Origin: Janthinobacterium silvisoli
Lineage (GTDB): Bacteria; Pseudomonadota; Gammaproteobacteria; Burkholderiales; Burkholderiaceae_D
Direction: 5' to 3'
Length of the DNA stretch: 64,000 nucleotides
Assembly: GCF_014200725.1 (NCBI RefSeq)
Contig: NZ_JACHCL010000001.1
Location: forward strand, 2,187,170 to 2,251,169
Position numbers and translations under genes: made by a program. The notes under the pieces were generated by a model. The model was not told the origin of the DNA. It searched no databases and saw only the letters and a program-made list of their open reading frames with translations. Positions 46,254 through 55,519 of the stretch are shown one piece after another; the stretch's first letter is position 1; each line of letters opens with the position of its first letter.

Positions 46254-46922
46254 TTATACCGCTTCGTAGCGGGCCAGGCGGGCCGCCATGCGCGGGGCCA
46301 GTTCATGGCCGGCCGTGACGGTCATGTCCAGGTCATTCAACAGACCATCTTTCAAGCCATACACCCAGCCGTGTACGCTGAGTTCCTGGCCGCGTTCCCA
46401 GGCATCTTGCACGATGGTGGTCTGGCAGACGTTCAAGACTTGTTCGACGACGTTCAATTCACACAGGCGGTCGCTGCGCTCGCGGCTGCCCAGCACTTCA
46501 CCGAGGTAGCGCTCATGTTTCTGCCCTACATCCTGCACATGGCGCAGCCAGTTGTCGACCAGGCCGATGCGCGTGCCCGTCAGGGCCGCATGCACGCCCT
46601 TGCAGCCATAATGGCCGACGATGATGACGTGTTTGACTTTCAGCACGTCCACTGCAAATTGCAATACGGAAAGACAGTTGAGGTCGGAATGCACGACCAC
46701 GTTGGCGATATTCCGGTGCACAAATACGTCGCCAGGCGCCATGCCCAGCAATTCGTTGGCGGGAACACGGCTGTCGGAACAGCCGATCCACAGATATTCG
46801 GGCGAAGTCTGGGCTTCCAGATTCTTGAAGAAGTTCGGATCCTTCTCCACCATTGAGTCGGCCCAACGGCGGTTGCGTAACAGCAACTCTGCCAGGGCCT
46901 GGCCGCTTTTAACTTCGGTCAT
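46254..46922 (-). CDS. can: Beta-carbonic anhydrase
   Basis: A 222-residue enzyme interconverting CO2 and bicarbonate. The zinc ligands are in WIGCSDSRVPANE (Cys, Asp/Arg dyad) and VGHYGCKGVHAAL (His and Cys). FVHRNIANVVVHSD and LNVVEQVLNVCQTTIV match the Can subgroup. The start at 46922 has a GGGAG SD; in-frame ATGs upstream fall near the dnaJ terminator. The dioxygenase gene is downstream and the dnaJ gene upstream; it is separately transcribed because of the dnaJ terminator. Confidence 0.95.
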   Translation of the reverse strand: MTEVKSGQALAELLLRNRRWADSMVEKDPNFFKNLEAQTSPEYLWIGCSDSRVPANELLGMAPGDVFVHRNIANVVVHSDLNCLSVLQFAVDVLKVKHVIIVGHYGCKGVHAALTGTRIGLVDNWLRHVQDVGQKHERYLGEVLGSRERSDRLCELNVVEQVLNVCQTTIVQDAWERGQELSVHGWVYGLKDGLLNDLDMTVTAGHELAPRMAARLARYEAV

Positions 46923-46983
46923 ATCGCTCCCATTTGATAAAACGGACATTGCGCGCAAGGCGCCGCAATATCCGCTTCCGGTT

Positions 46984-47016
46984 AAAAAAACGCCGGGATG
47001 GTTGAGCATCCCGGCG
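46984..47016 (-). terminator. Terminator of dnaJ
   Basis: Perfect 10-bp stem CGCCGGGATG / CATCCCGGCG with a 6-nt loop, followed on the minus strand by a T7 tract, 17 bp after the dnaJ stop. Confidence 0.95.
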
Positions 47017-47033
47017 CTTCGTATTACTGCTGC

Positions 47034-48164
47034 TTATTCAAAAAAATCCTTGACCTTATCTTTCCAGGTCTTGCTTTGAGGACTGTGCTTGGCACCGCCC
47101 TCGGTAGTGGATTTTTCAAAGTCACGCAGCAATTCTTTTTGCTTTTCCGTCAGTTTCACCGGCGTTTCGATGGCCACGTGGCAGAACAGATCGCCCGCGT
47201 AACCGGAACGCACGCCCTTGATGCCCTTGCCTTTCAAGCGGAAAGTCTTGCCCGACTGGGTGCCTTCAGGAATCGTGAACGATACCTTGCCGTTCAGGGT
47301 AGGTACTTCGATTTCACCGCCCAGGGCTGCCTTGGTGAATGAGATCGGCATTTCGCAATGCAGGTCATCACCTTCGCGCTGGAATACGGCGTGCGGCTTG
47401 ATGTGGATTTCCACATACAGGTCGCCGGACGGGCCGCCATTCGTACCTGGTTCGCCGTTGCCGGACGAGCGGATACGCATGCCATTGTCGATGCCAACAG
47501 GAATCTTGACTTCCAGCGTCTTGTTGCGCTTGATGCGGCCTGCGCCGCCGCAAGGCGTACAAGGATCGGTGATGACCTTGCCGCTACCATGGCATTTCGG
47601 GCAAGTTTGCTGGATGCTGAAGAAACCTTGCTGCATGCGCACCTGGCCGTGGCCGCCGCACGTACCGCAAGTGGTCGGCGAAGTGCCTGGCTTGGCGCCG
47701 CTGCCGTGGCAAGTATCGCACTTGTCCCAACTCGGCACGCGGATAGTCGTGTCGAAGCCGTGAGCAGCTTGCTCCAGCGTAATTTCCAGGTTATAGCGCA
47801 AGTCGGCGCCACGGTACACTTGTGGACCCGCATTGCGGCTGCGTCCACCGCCACCGCCAAAGATGTCGCCAAAGATATCGCCAAAGCTGTCGGCAAAACC
47901 GCCGCCACCAAAGCCGCCACCGCCGCCACCCATGTTCGGGTCCACGCCAGCATGACCGTAACGGTCGTATGCATCGCGCTTTTCCGGATTGGTCAGCATT
48001 TCGTAGGCTTCTTTGACTTCCTTGAACTTTTCTTCCGATTCCTTACTGTCCGGATTGCGGTCCGGATGGTATTTCATCGCCAGTTTGCGGTAAGCCTTTT
48101 TGATCTCTTCTTCCGAAGCATTTTTTGCGACACCGAGTGTCTCGTAAAAATCACGCTTTGCCAT
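47034..48164 (-). CDS. dnaJ: Chaperone DnaJ (Hsp40)
   Basis: Co-chaperone that delivers unfolded clients to DnaK and triggers its ATPase. It has 376 residues. The J domain spans 1-70 with HPD at residues 33-35; a Gly/Phe-rich linker follows ([12 protein letters not shown] around 76-95). Four CxxCxGxG-type zinc modules are [24 protein letters not shown] and CTPCGGAG. The C-terminal substrate-binding domain ends in a Lys-rich tail ([12 protein letters not shown]). It is third in the grpE-dnaK-dnaJ series, with a strong hairpin between it and dnaK that may attenuate expression. Confidence 0.98.
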   Translation of the reverse strand: MAKRDFYETLGVAKNASEEEIKKAYRKLAMKYHPDRNPDSKESEEKFKEVKEAYEMLTNPEKRDAYDRYGHAGVDPNMGGGGGGFGGGGFADSFGDIFGDIFGGGGGRSRNAGPQVYRGADLRYNLEITLEQAAHGFDTTIRVPSWDKCDTCHGSGAKPGTSPTTCGTCGGHGQVRMQQGFFSIQQTCPKCHGSGKVITDPCTPCGGAGRIKRNKTLEVKIPVGIDNGMRIRSSGNGEPGTNGGPSGDLYVEIHIKPHAVFQREGDDLHCEMPISFTKAALGGEIEVPTLNGKVSFTIPEGTQSGKTFRLKGKGIKGVRSGYAGDLFCHVAIETPVKLTEKQKELLRDFEKSTTEGGAKHSPQSKTWKDKVKDFFE

Positions 48165-48209
48165 GTTGTCGGCACCTTGCAGTCTATCTACTGATGTAAA
48201 AGTTACACG

Positions 48210-48247
48210 AAAAAGCCGAGTCGAGTGCCGCGGGGCGGCGACTCGGC
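48210..48247 (-). terminator. dnaK-dnaJ intergenic hairpin (attenuator)
   Basis: Perfect 9-bp stem GCCGAGTCG / CGACTCGGC with a GC-rich 15-nt loop, followed on the minus strand by TTTTTCG. It sits between dnaK and dnaJ, so it can reduce dnaJ expression relative to dnaK. Confidence 0.8.
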
Positions 48248-48324
48248 TCGGCCGGTCTTCGCAGAGAAATTCCGCGACGTAGCATACAGCCCGGTTGCTC
48301 CCGTGTTAGGGGAGCGTAAGACAA

Positions 48325-50271
48325 TTACTTGCTGTCTTTGACTTCTTTGAAGTCAGCGTCAACCACGTCATCGTGCTTTGCGCCAGCGTCGGATGCACCA
48401 GCAGCTTGCTGTTGTGCACCTTCTGCGCCGCCGGCAGCTTGTTGCGCTTGCATGTCGGCGTACATTTTTTCGCCCAGTTTCTGCGATGCGGTCGACAGTG
48501 CTTCCACTTTGGCGTCGATCTCGGCCTTGTCGCCAGCCTTGATGCTTGCTTCCAGGTCGGTAATCGCTGCTTCGATCTTTTCTTTCTCGCCAGCGTCGAG
48601 CTTGTCGCCGTATTCGGTCAGCGATTTGCGGGTCGAGTGTACCAGAGCATCAGCCTGGTTGCGCGACTCGGCCAATTCCTTGACCTTTTTGTCTTCTTCC
48701 GCGTTCAGCTCGGCGTCTTTGACCATTTTCTGGATTTCATCTTCGGTCAAGCCGGAGTTGGCCTTGATCGTGATCTTGTTTTCCTTGCCGGTCGCCTTGT
48801 CTTTTGCGCCTACATGCAAGATGCCGTTGGCGTCGATGTCGAAGGTTACTTCGATCTGTGGCGTGCCGCGTGCTGCTGGCGGGATGCCTTCCAGATTGAA
48901 TTCGCCCAGGCCTTTGTTGCCGGCAGCGATTTCACGCTCACCTTGGTAAACCTTGATGGTCACCGCAGGCTGGTTGTCATCGGCGGTCGAGAACACCTGG
49001 CTGAACTTGGTCGGGATCGTGGTGTTTTTGTGGATCATCTTGGTCATCACGCCGCCCAGGGTTTCGATACCCAGAGACAATGGCGTTACGTCCAGCAACA
49101 GCAAGTCTTTGCGTTCGCCCGACAGGACCGAACCTTGGATCGCTGCGCCCACGGCGACGGCTTCGTCCGGATTCACGTCTTTGCGTGGATCTTTGCCGAA
49201 GAATTCTTTGACTTTCTCTTGCACCTTAGGCATGCGGGTCATACCGCCGACCAGGATGATGTCATCGATGTCCGACACTTTCACGCCAGCATCTTTGATA
49301 GCGGTGCGGCATGGCTCGATGGTGGCGATGATCAGCTCTTCCACCAGCGACTCCAGCTTGGCGCGGGTCATTTTCAGGTTCAAGTGGACCGGTGCGCCAT
49401 TGGCCATCGCGATGTACGGCTCGTTGATTTCGGTTTGCTGCGACGACGACAGTTCGATCTTCGCGCGCTCGGCCGAAGCCTTGATGCGCTGCAGGGCGAT
49501 CGGATCTTTTTTCAGGTCCAGGCCGTTGATTTTCTTGAATTCTTCGATGATGTAATCGATGATGCGCTGGTCGAAGTCTTCGCCGCCCAGGAAGGTGTCG
49601 CCGTTGGTCGACAGCACTTCAAATTGTTTTTCGCCATCAACGTCAGCGATTTCAATGATGGAAACGTCGAACGTGCCGCCGCCCAGGTCATATACGGCGA
49701 TCTTGCGGTCGCCCTTTTCGGTCTTGTCCAGGCCGAATGCCAGCGCTGCTGCGGTAGGCTCGTTGATGATGCGCTTGACGTCCAGACCAGCGATACGGCC
49801 AGCGTCTTTGGTGGCTTGACGTTGCGAATCGTTGAAATACGCAGGCACGGTGATGACGGCTTCGGTGACTTCTTCACCGAGGTAGTCTTCTGCGGTTTTT
49901 TTCATCTTGCGCAGGACTTCAGCCGAAATTTGTGGCGGCGCCAGTTTTTTGTCGCGTACGCCGATCCATGCATCGCCGTTGTCGGCTTTCATGATCTTGT
50001 AAGGCATCAAGGCGATGTCTTTTTGCACTTCTTTTTCGTCGAACTTGCGACCGATCAGACGCTTCACTGCGAACAGCGTGTTCTGTGGATTGGTCACAGC
50101 CTGGCGTTTTGCCGGTGCGCCAACGAGAATTTCGCCATCTTCTTGATAAGCAATAATCGACGGCGTCGTGCGTGCGCCTTCAGCGTTTTCGATTACCTTT
50201 GGTTGACCGTTTTCCATGATGGAAACGCAGGAATTTGTGGTTCCCAGATCGATACCGATAATTCTACCCAT
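48325..50271 (-). CDS. dnaK: Chaperone DnaK (Hsp70)
   Basis: ATP-driven protein-folding chaperone, 648 residues. The actin-like ATPase domain starts [21 protein letters not shown], and carries the phosphate loops [13 protein letters not shown] and [13 protein letters not shown]. The substrate-binding domain begins after the [15 protein letters not shown] linker, and the lid ends in a Gln/Ala-rich stretch ([15 protein letters not shown]) and [19 protein letters not shown] sigma-32-like promoter of its own lies just upstream (50311-50338), in addition to the one before grpE. Confidence 0.99.
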   Translation of the reverse strand: MGRIIGIDLGTTNSCVSIMENGQPKVIENAEGARTTPSIIAYQEDGEILVGAPAKRQAVTNPQNTLFAVKRLIGRKFDEKEVQKDIALMPYKIMKADNGDAWIGVRDKKLAPPQISAEVLRKMKKTAEDYLGEEVTEAVITVPAYFNDSQRQATKDAGRIAGLDVKRIINEPTAAALAFGLDKTEKGDRKIAVYDLGGGTFDVSIIEIADVDGEKQFEVLSTNGDTFLGGEDFDQRIIDYIIEEFKKINGLDLKKDPIALQRIKASAERAKIELSSSQQTEINEPYIAMANGAPVHLNLKMTRAKLESLVEELIIATIEPCRTAIKDAGVKVSDIDDIILVGGMTRMPKVQEKVKEFFGKDPRKDVNPDEAVAVGAAIQGSVLSGERKDLLLLDVTPLSLGIETLGGVMTKMIHKNTTIPTKFSQVFSTADDNQPAVTIKVYQGEREIAAGNKGLGEFNLEGIPPAARGTPQIEVTFDIDANGILHVGAKDKATGKENKITIKANSGLTEDEIQKMVKDAELNAEEDKKVKELAESRNQADALVHSTRKSLTEYGDKLDAGEKEKIEAAITDLEASIKAGDKAEIDAKVEALSTASQKLGEKMYADMQAQQAAGGAEGAQQQAAGASDAGAKHDDVVDADFKEVKDSK

Positions 50272-50310
50272 GATTTTTTCCTTTTATTTGCTAGATTTCA
50301 GATGGTTCTT

Positions 50311-50338
50311 ATATGTGGCAAAGCGGCATGGTTTCAAG
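50311..50338 (-). promoter_or_regulatory. Sigma-32-type promoter upstream of dnaK
   Basis: On the minus strand CTTGAA (50338..50333) is followed after 14 bp by CCACATAT (50318..50311), one mismatch from the heat-shock consensus CTTGAA-N13-17-CCCCATNT. It would give dnaK a promoter independent of grpE. Confidence 0.65.
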
Positions 50339-50361
50339 GCTTGCTTGATGCCGCACTCTGA

Positions 50362-50883
50362 TTATTTTGCTTGCGCGGTGGTCACGATAGCGGGACGCAA
50401 CAAACGGTCCGCAATCATATAGCCCTTTTGCAATACCGACACAACTGTGTTGGCTTCCTGCTCCGCTGGCACCACGGCAACTGCCTGATGTTTCATCGGA
50501 TCGAGCTTTTCGCCCTGTACCGGCAGGATTTCAAGCAGGCGGTTGCGTTCAAACGCGGCGGTCAACTGTTTCAGGGTCATTTCGACGCCTTCTTTCAGCG
50601 ATTCCAAGGTTGGCGCTTCGACCGTCAGGGCCGTTTCCAGGCTGTCCTTGACGGGCACCAGGGCTTCGGCAAAGCTTTCTACTGCGAATTTATGTGCTTT
50701 AGCAACATCTTCCTGGGCACGGCGGCGAATGTTTTCGCCATCGGCCTTGGCACGCATGAAGGCATCGTGCATTTCTGCAAGACGCGCTTCGGTACTCGCC
50801 AGCTGCTCTTCCAAAGTAGGCTCGGCGGCAGTCGCGGCGTCCGCTTGCGGATTAGGTACAGCTTGGTTTTCCTGATCTTGCAT
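50362..50883 (-). CDS. grpE: Nucleotide exchange factor GrpE
   Basis: Promotes ADP release from DnaK. It has 173 residues: an acidic Gln/Asn/Ala-rich N-terminus, a long helix ([25 protein letters not shown] to about residue 85) forming the dimeric coiled coil, and the C-terminal beta domain with [12 protein letters not shown] and [20 protein letters not shown], the GrpE signature. SD GGAG. It is first of the heat-shock cluster; a near-perfect sigma-32 promoter is located upstream. No hrcA gene precedes it in this window. Confidence 0.97.
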   Translation of the reverse strand: MQDQENQAVPNPQADAATAAEPTLEEQLASTEARLAEMHDAFMRAKADGENIRRRAQEDVAKAHKFAVESFAEALVPVKDSLETALTVEAPTLESLKEGVEMTLKQLTAAFERNRLLEILPVQGEKLDPMKHQAVAVVPAEQEANTVVSVLQKGYMIADRLLRPAIVTTAQAK

Positions 50884-50950
50884 CTGAAAGCTCCTACATT
50901 CAATGACTAATATTAGTTAGGCTACATATCTTTACAACACTTACCGGCAG

Positions 50951-50976
50951 ATGGGGCTAAGTCTGACTGTTTCAAG
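50951..50976 (-). promoter_or_regulatory. Sigma-32 heat-shock promoter of grpE
   Basis: On the minus strand CTTGAA (50976..50971), a 14-bp spacer and CCCCATCT (from 50956) match the RpoH consensus perfectly. It is about 70 bp upstream of the grpE ATG. Confidence 0.9.
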
Positions 50977-51132
50977 GGGTGTTGCAACGCAACCGCTGGT
51001 CACGCGTGCCGATGTTACAGCTTATTACAAATCTATCCGATTTTCCGGGTATTCGATTCGTGCGCCGCGATCTATCATGAAGCATGCGGGTTACAGCTCC
51101 GCGCGAACCCATCCCCTGTCAAGGAGAGAATG

Positions 51133-51231
51133 ATGAAACTGCCTATCATTAGCGTTTCCATCGTGGCTTACGCCCTCCTTGCCACCGCCTTGATCTGTCT
51201 TGCGCAGTTGCAGCCATATTTGCAGCCTTAA
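51133..51231 (+). CDS. Small hydrophobic protein, 32 residues
   Basis: A short frame beginning MKLPIISVSIVAYALLATAL and ending in QLQPYLQP, preceded by a near-ideal SD (AAGGAGAG). Two consecutive ATGs (51130, 51133) exist; the second has the better SD spacing. The peptide is one membrane-spanning segment with a short Gln/Pro tail. A T-rich hairpin terminator lies about 95 bp downstream in the same orientation. This is consistent with a small membrane protein gene, divergent from grpE. No homologue is recognised; the evidence is SD, hydrophobic pattern and terminator. Confidence 0.5.
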   Translation: MKLPIISVSIVAYALLATALICLAQLQPYLQP

Positions 51232-51320
51232 GCTGGCAAACCCGGCATTCTACCAGCCTCGCAAGCGCCACCGCCACTGTCGCTGTTGCTTGTTGGAAAA
51301 TGTGATCGCGCCAGACAGCA

Positions 51321-51352
51321 CAAAGCCGCGCAAGCGCGGCCTTGTTTTATTT
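51321..51352. terminator. Bidirectional terminator between the small gene and hemH
   Basis: GCCGCG-CAAG-CGCGGC stem followed by CTTGTTTTATTT on the plus strand and TTTGTG on the minus strand. It can end both the 32-residue gene's transcript and the hemH transcript. Confidence 0.7.
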
Positions 51353-51370
51353 AGCTGAAGCAGCAACTCC

Positions 51371-52480
51371 TCAGTTCGTCGCACCCAATGCCAGGGCGGC
51401 GGCGCGGGCTTGTTCCCCGTCCTGCTTGTCGGCTTCGCGCTGGGCCGCCGTCTTCATGGTCGGCCAGCCTATCATATGCTGCTCGGCAATTTCCGCCAAA
51501 CCCGTGATCCAGCGCGGCGTTTCATTCAGGCAAGCGATGTAATGGAAGTGCTCGCCACCCGCTGCTTCGAAATCATGTTTTGCTTCCATGGCGATCTCTT
51601 CCAGGGTTTCCAGGCAATCGCTGGTAAAGCCCGGGCATAACAAATCGACCCGCTTGACACCTTGCTGCGCCAGCGCCACCAGGGTCGGCGCCGTATAGGG
51701 CTGCAGCCACTCGGCCTTGCCGAAACGCGACTGGAAAGTCACCAGGTATTGATCCTTACTCAATTGCAACTTTTCCGCCAACAAACGCGCCGTCTTCAGG
51801 CACTGGCAGTGGTACGGATCGCCCAGCAGTAAGGTGCGCTTGGGCACGCCATGGAAACTCATCACCAGTTTCTCGGGCCGGCCATGAGTTTCCCAGTGGT
51901 TCAGCACGGAGTCGCGCAAGGCGTCGATATAGGTATCGTGCTCGTGGTATTGCTTGATGAAACGCAACTCGGGCACATTGCGCACTGTGGCGTAGTGGGC
52001 AAACACGGCGTCGTAGATGGACCCGGTGGTGGTGCCAGAATATTGCGGATAAGCGGGCAGGATGGCGATGCGCTCGCAGCCTTCGCGCTTCAGTTGCGCC
52101 AGCACCTCGGGCAAGGAAGGGGAACCATAACGCATGGCCATGGCCACCGTCACGCCATCATGACCACGTGCAGCCAGCTCGCCAGCCAGCAGCTTAGCCT
52201 GCTTTTGCGTATGGACTTTCAGTGGCGAACCCTCGCGCGTCCAGATCGATGCGTATTTTTTGGCCGACTGGCTGGAGCGAAACGGCAGGATAATCAGGTT
52301 CAGGATAAACCACCATACGGCACGGGGAATTTCCACCACGCGCGGATCGGACAGGAATTGCTTCAGGTAACGCCGCACGGCCGAAGAAGTGGGCGCATCG
52401 GGCGTACCCAGGTTCACTAGTACCACGGCACTGCGGTCCATACTGCCATGCGTGTAAGGCGGCTCGGTTTGAAATGTCAT
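51371..52480 (-). CDS. hemH: Ferrochelatase
   Basis: Inserts Fe(II) into protoporphyrin IX, last step of heme synthesis, at the inner membrane. It has 369 residues. VLVNLGTPDAPTSSAVRRYLKQFLSDPRV is the N-terminal signature; the metal-binding His is in MSFHGVPKR and the catalytic Glu in CPGFTSDCLETLEEI. The C-terminus carries a ~25-residue Ala/Glu-rich extension. The first ATG is used; a Met at codon 14 is an alternative. The next gene upstream, recN, is separated by a palindromic repeat. Confidence 0.96.
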   Translation of the reverse strand: MTFQTEPPYTHGSMDRSAVVLVNLGTPDAPTSSAVRRYLKQFLSDPRVVEIPRAVWWFILNLIILPFRSSQSAKKYASIWTREGSPLKVHTQKQAKLLAGELAARGHDGVTVAMAMRYGSPSLPEVLAQLKREGCERIAILPAYPQYSGTTTGSIYDAVFAHYATVRNVPELRFIKQYHEHDTYIDALRDSVLNHWETHGRPEKLVMSFHGVPKRTLLLGDPYHCQCLKTARLLAEKLQLSKDQYLVTFQSRFGKAEWLQPYTAPTLVALAQQGVKRVDLLCPGFTSDCLETLEEIAMEAKHDFEAAGGEHFHYIACLNETPRWITGLAEIAEQHMIGWPTMKTAAQREADKQDGEQARAAALALGATN

Positions 52481-52533
52481 GTAGGCTTTTCAAGGAATGG
52501 TGGTATTAGCCAGCCATTATAGTTGTTAGTACC

Positions 52534-52597
52534 GGGGTCAGCCCCCCGGATGCGTTAGCGCTGAGCTTGACGTTAGTGGCATTGGGGGTCTGACCCC
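52534..52597. repeat. Palindromic intergenic element with GGGGTCAG / CTGACCCC arms
   Basis: Inverted 8-bp arms GGGGTCAG (52534-52541) and CTGACCCC (52590-52597) enclose about 48 bp between recN and hemH. The arms are themselves extended by C/G runs. GGGGTCAGACCCC-like sequences are, to my recollection, frequent intergenic repeats in Oxalobacteraceae, so this is likely a REP-like element. The copy number cannot be judged from one window. Confidence 0.55.
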
Positions 52598-52599
52598 AG

Positions 52600-54267
52600 T
52601 CAAGTGGCCAGCAATTCCCGTGCATGCTTGCGCGTGGTGGCGGTGATTTCCAGGCCGCCCAGCATGCGCGCCACTTCTTCCACGCGCGCCTTGGCGTCGA
52701 GCATGTCGATGCGCGAAGCCGTCTTGCCATTTTCCAGGGTACTTTTTGCTACCTGGAAATGCTGGTTGGCCTGGCTGGCCACTTGCGGCAAGTGGGTCAC
52801 GCACAGCACTTGCCGTCCCTGCCCCAGGCGTTTCAACAGCCGCCCCACCACTTCGGCCACGCCGCCACCGATGCCGCTATCGACTTCATCGAAGATCAGG
52901 GTCGGCGTGGTGGTGGCATGCGAGGTGATCACGGAAATCGCCAGCGCGATACGCGCAAGTTCGCCGCCGGACGCCACTTTCGCCAGCGAGCGCGGCGCCG
53001 TACCCGCATGGCCGGCCACCAGGAATTCCACCTGCTCCAGGCCGTGGGCCGCCGGTTCGCACGGGTTCAGGGCAATCTCGAAGCTGCCGCCTATCATGCT
53101 CAATTCCTGCATGGCGCGTGTAACGGCCTGCCCCAGTTCCAGCGCGGCCGCCTGCCGCGTGCTGGACAGGCGCTCAGCCACGACGCGGTATTCCGCCTCG
53201 ATTTTCTTTTCCTGACGCAACAAGCCTTCGATATCGCTGGCGTCGGCCAGGTGCTGCAGTTTTTCCGACAGCTTGGCGTGTTCATCCGGTAATTCTTCGG
53301 GCTGGACCCGGAACTTTCTCGCCGTGCTGTGCATCGCTTCCATGCGCGCATCGAGCTGGTGCAAGCGGTCCGGGTCCAGTTCCACCCGGTCCAGATAATT
53401 GTTCAGCGCATACACGGATTCCTGCAATTGAATGCGCGACGATTCGATCAGGTCGACGATGGGTTGCAATTCCGCATCGACAGACACCAGCTTGCCCAGC
53501 TTCTGGTTTAGGGAAGACAGTTGCGAGACGATAGGATGGTCTTCCGATTCGGAAATGATCGACAAGGCTTCCTGCGCGCCTTCCAGCAAGCTGGCCGCGT
53601 GCGACAAGCGGCTGTGCTCGTTCGTGATCTCGGTCCATTCGCCAGGCTTGGCGGCCAGTTTTTCCAGCTCGCCCACTTGCCATTCCAGGCGCTCGCGCTC
53701 GTACAGTACGTTGGCCGCGTTGGTTTCGAATTCTTCGCGCTGGCGCACCAGCGCGCGCCAGCGCTTGTGCAGCGCCGCCACCTGGCGCGCATCCTGTTCG
53801 GCGCCCGCTTCGCGCGCCGTCGCCTGGCCATCGAGCAAAGCCCGCTGGGCTTCGCTTTTCAGCAAGGACTGGTGCGCGTGCTGGCCGTGGATATCGACCA
53901 GCATGTCGCCCAGTTCACGCAATTGCGCCGCGGTGGCGGCGATGCCGTTGATATAGGCTTTCGAGCGGCCTGCATTGTCGATCACGCGGCGCAGCAGCGC
54001 ACCGCCATGGTCGTTGGCGAACTCATTGGCCACCAGCCAGGCTTGCGCCACTTCGCTGACGGAAAAATCGGCCGTAATGTCAGCCTTGGCCGCGCCTTCG
54101 CGCACCACGCTGGCGTCGCCCCGGCCACCCAACGCCAGGGTCAGCGCATCGATCAGGATGGATTTACCGGCGCCCGTCTCGCCCGTCAGTACACTGAAGC
54201 CTGCGGAAAATTCCAGTTCTATGGTATCGACAATGACAAAATCGCGGATGGACAGTGTATGGAGCAT
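52600..54267 (-). CDS. recN: DNA repair protein RecN
   Basis: SMC-like ATPase involved in double-strand break repair, 555 residues. Walker A is TGETGAGKSILIDAL near residue 35; a central coiled coil spans about 150-370; the signature and Walker B are ASGGELARIALA and TLIFDEVDSGIGG. The start at 54267 (MLHTLSIRDFVIVDTIELEF) is the standard family start, while the open frame extends upstream into the intergenic element. It follows nadK on the minus strand. A LexA box upstream of nadK would put both under SOS control. Confidence 0.96.
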   Translation of the reverse strand: MLHTLSIRDFVIVDTIELEFSAGFSVLTGETGAGKSILIDALTLALGGRGDASVVREGAAKADITADFSVSEVAQAWLVANEFANDHGGALLRRVIDNAGRSKAYINGIAATAAQLRELGDMLVDIHGQHAHQSLLKSEAQRALLDGQATAREAGAEQDARQVAALHKRWRALVRQREEFETNAANVLYERERLEWQVGELEKLAAKPGEWTEITNEHSRLSHAASLLEGAQEALSIISESEDHPIVSQLSSLNQKLGKLVSVDAELQPIVDLIESSRIQLQESVYALNNYLDRVELDPDRLHQLDARMEAMHSTARKFRVQPEELPDEHAKLSEKLQHLADASDIEGLLRQEKKIEAEYRVVAERLSSTRQAAALELGQAVTRAMQELSMIGGSFEIALNPCEPAAHGLEQVEFLVAGHAGTAPRSLAKVASGGELARIALAISVITSHATTTPTLIFDEVDSGIGGGVAEVVGRLLKRLGQGRQVLCVTHLPQVASQANQHFQVAKSTLENGKTASRIDMLDAKARVEEVARMLGGLEITATTRKHARELLAT

Positions 54268-54302
54268 AGGCTTTGCGAGTGAGGCGGCGGACCGCGGGTT
54301 AA

Positions 54303-54421
54303 AACGCCTGTCAAAACCTACTGCGCGTCGGCATTTGCGGCCTGCGATGCTCACTGTACCTTCGTACAGTTGCGTTTCTCATCCACAACTTCCTTCCGCT
54401 CGCTACGATTTTTCAGGCGTC
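54303..54421. repeat. Imperfect inverted repeat between nadK and recN
   Basis: Outer arms sharing ACGCCTG-N2-AAA (from 54304) and its inverse TTTTTCAGGCGT (ending about 54420) flank a central perfect hairpin CTGTAC-CTTC-GTACAG (54354-54369). The 120-bp block resembles a palindromic repetitive element inserted between two operon genes. The arms beyond the 7-bp core match only partly. Confidence 0.35.
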
Positions 54422-54434
54422 CTTGTGGTTAAAG

Positions 54435-55424
54435 TTAGCTAAGCTTGCCCTCGCCCGACGGGTACTCGTTCCAGTGCAGTTTTTCACGCAGGGTGTGGTA
54501 ATAACTCCACCCTTCGGGATGCAGGAAGGTAATCGTGTGCGGCGAACGGCGTATCAGAATACGGTCTTGCTGGCTCAGGCTGGCAAAGGTCTGCATGTCG
54601 AAATTGACGCTGATATCGCGTCCACGCACGATCTCGACCACGATCTGGCTGGAATCGGGCAGCACGATGGGCCGGTTCGACAAGGCATGCGGCGCGATCG
54701 GCACCAGCACGATGCCGCCCAGGGTCGGGTGCAGCAAGGGGCCGCCGGCCGACAGCGCATACGCGGTCGAGCCCGTTGGCGTGGCGATGATCAAGCCGTC
54801 CGAGCGCTGGTTGTACATGAAGTGTCCATCGACTTCGACGCGCAATTCGGCCATGCCGGCTCCCGTGCCGCGCGAGACGACCACGTCATTGACGGCCATG
54901 CCGACATGGATCGCTTGACCGTCGCGCAGCACGCTGCCCTCCAACAAGGTGCGGCGCTCGGCCTTGAACCGGCCACTGAGAATTTCCGCCAGCACCGGCA
55001 GCATGCGGTCGAGCGGAATATCCGTCATGAAACCCAGCCGCCCTTGATTGATGCCGATCAAGGGTACGTCGAATGGCGCCAGCTGGCGCGCAATGCCCAG
55101 CATGGTGCCGTCGCCGCCCATGACGATAGCGCAGTCGGCGGCGGCGCCGATCTCGGCGGCAGTCATGGCATCCACGCCCGTAAACGCCATGTGCGCAGCG
55201 GTCTCCGCTTCAAACACGACGCGGTGGCCCAGTCCCTGCAAAAAGTCGACGATGCTGCGCACGGAGTCGACGATGCCATCGGTATTCTGGCGCACGACCA
55301 GCGCGATGGTTTTGGCGCCCTGAGTGAAGTTGGGGACTGCGTTGGAAACTGTGCTGGAATCTGTACCTGATGCTGCGGCAGGCAGTGTATCCGTTGGCAA
55401 GTCAGCGTGTTTATCGACGGGCAT
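54435..55424 (-). CDS. nadK: NAD kinase
   Basis: Phosphorylates NAD to NADP. It has 329 residues. The catalytic motif is [11 protein letters not shown], followed by [12 protein letters not shown], the NxD/E element in [15 protein letters not shown], and [21 protein letters not shown]. The first ~37 residues ([20 protein letters not shown]...) are an acidic/Ser-Thr-rich extension before the conserved [20 protein letters not shown], so the true start could be a few codons later at a non-ATG codon. A perfect LexA box lies 80 bp upstream, unusual for this housekeeping gene, and recN is downstream. Confidence 0.93.
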   Translation of the reverse strand: MPVDKHADLPTDTLPAAASGTDSSTVSNAVPNFTQGAKTIALVVRQNTDGIVDSVRSIVDFLQGLGHRVVFEAETAAHMAFTGVDAMTAAEIGAAADCAIVMGGDGTMLGIARQLAPFDVPLIGINQGRLGFMTDIPLDRMLPVLAEILSGRFKAERRTLLEGSVLRDGQAIHVGMAVNDVVVSRGTGAGMAELRVEVDGHFMYNQRSDGLIIATPTGSTAYALSAGGPLLHPTLGGIVLVPIAPHALSNRPIVLPDSSQIVVEIVRGRDISVNFDMQTFASLSQQDRILIRRSPHTITFLHPEGWSYYHTLREKLHWNEYPSGEGKLS

Positions 55425-55503
55425 AAAAGTCTCGGCAAATGAATTCGGTGGCAATACGCCCCAGGCTTGCACCCGCCAGCAATCAAAAACTGCTGTCAAA
55501 ATA

Positions 55504-55519
55504 CTGTATATATGAACAG
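55504..55519 (-). promoter_or_regulatory. LexA (SOS) box upstream of nadK-recN
   Basis: Perfect CTGT-N8-ACAG (CTGTATATATGAACAG) with TA on both flanks, 80 bp before the nadK start. On the minus strand a TATACT hexamer (55524..55519) touches its edge and could be a -10 element, with CTTGCG 17 bp further upstream as a weak -35. LexA bound here would block the promoter. Confidence 0.88.

Noticed and set aside
48373..50361. 662-codon open frame antisense to dnaK
   Set aside because: It is the reverse complement of a strongly conserved gene; codon bias of the GC-rich dnaK keeps the opposite frame open. No domain or start signal supports it.
50884..51132. CIRCE element or hrcA upstream of grpE
   Set aside because: No TTAGCACTC-N9-GAGTGCTAA repeat and no hrcA-like frame; a sigma-32 promoter is present instead.
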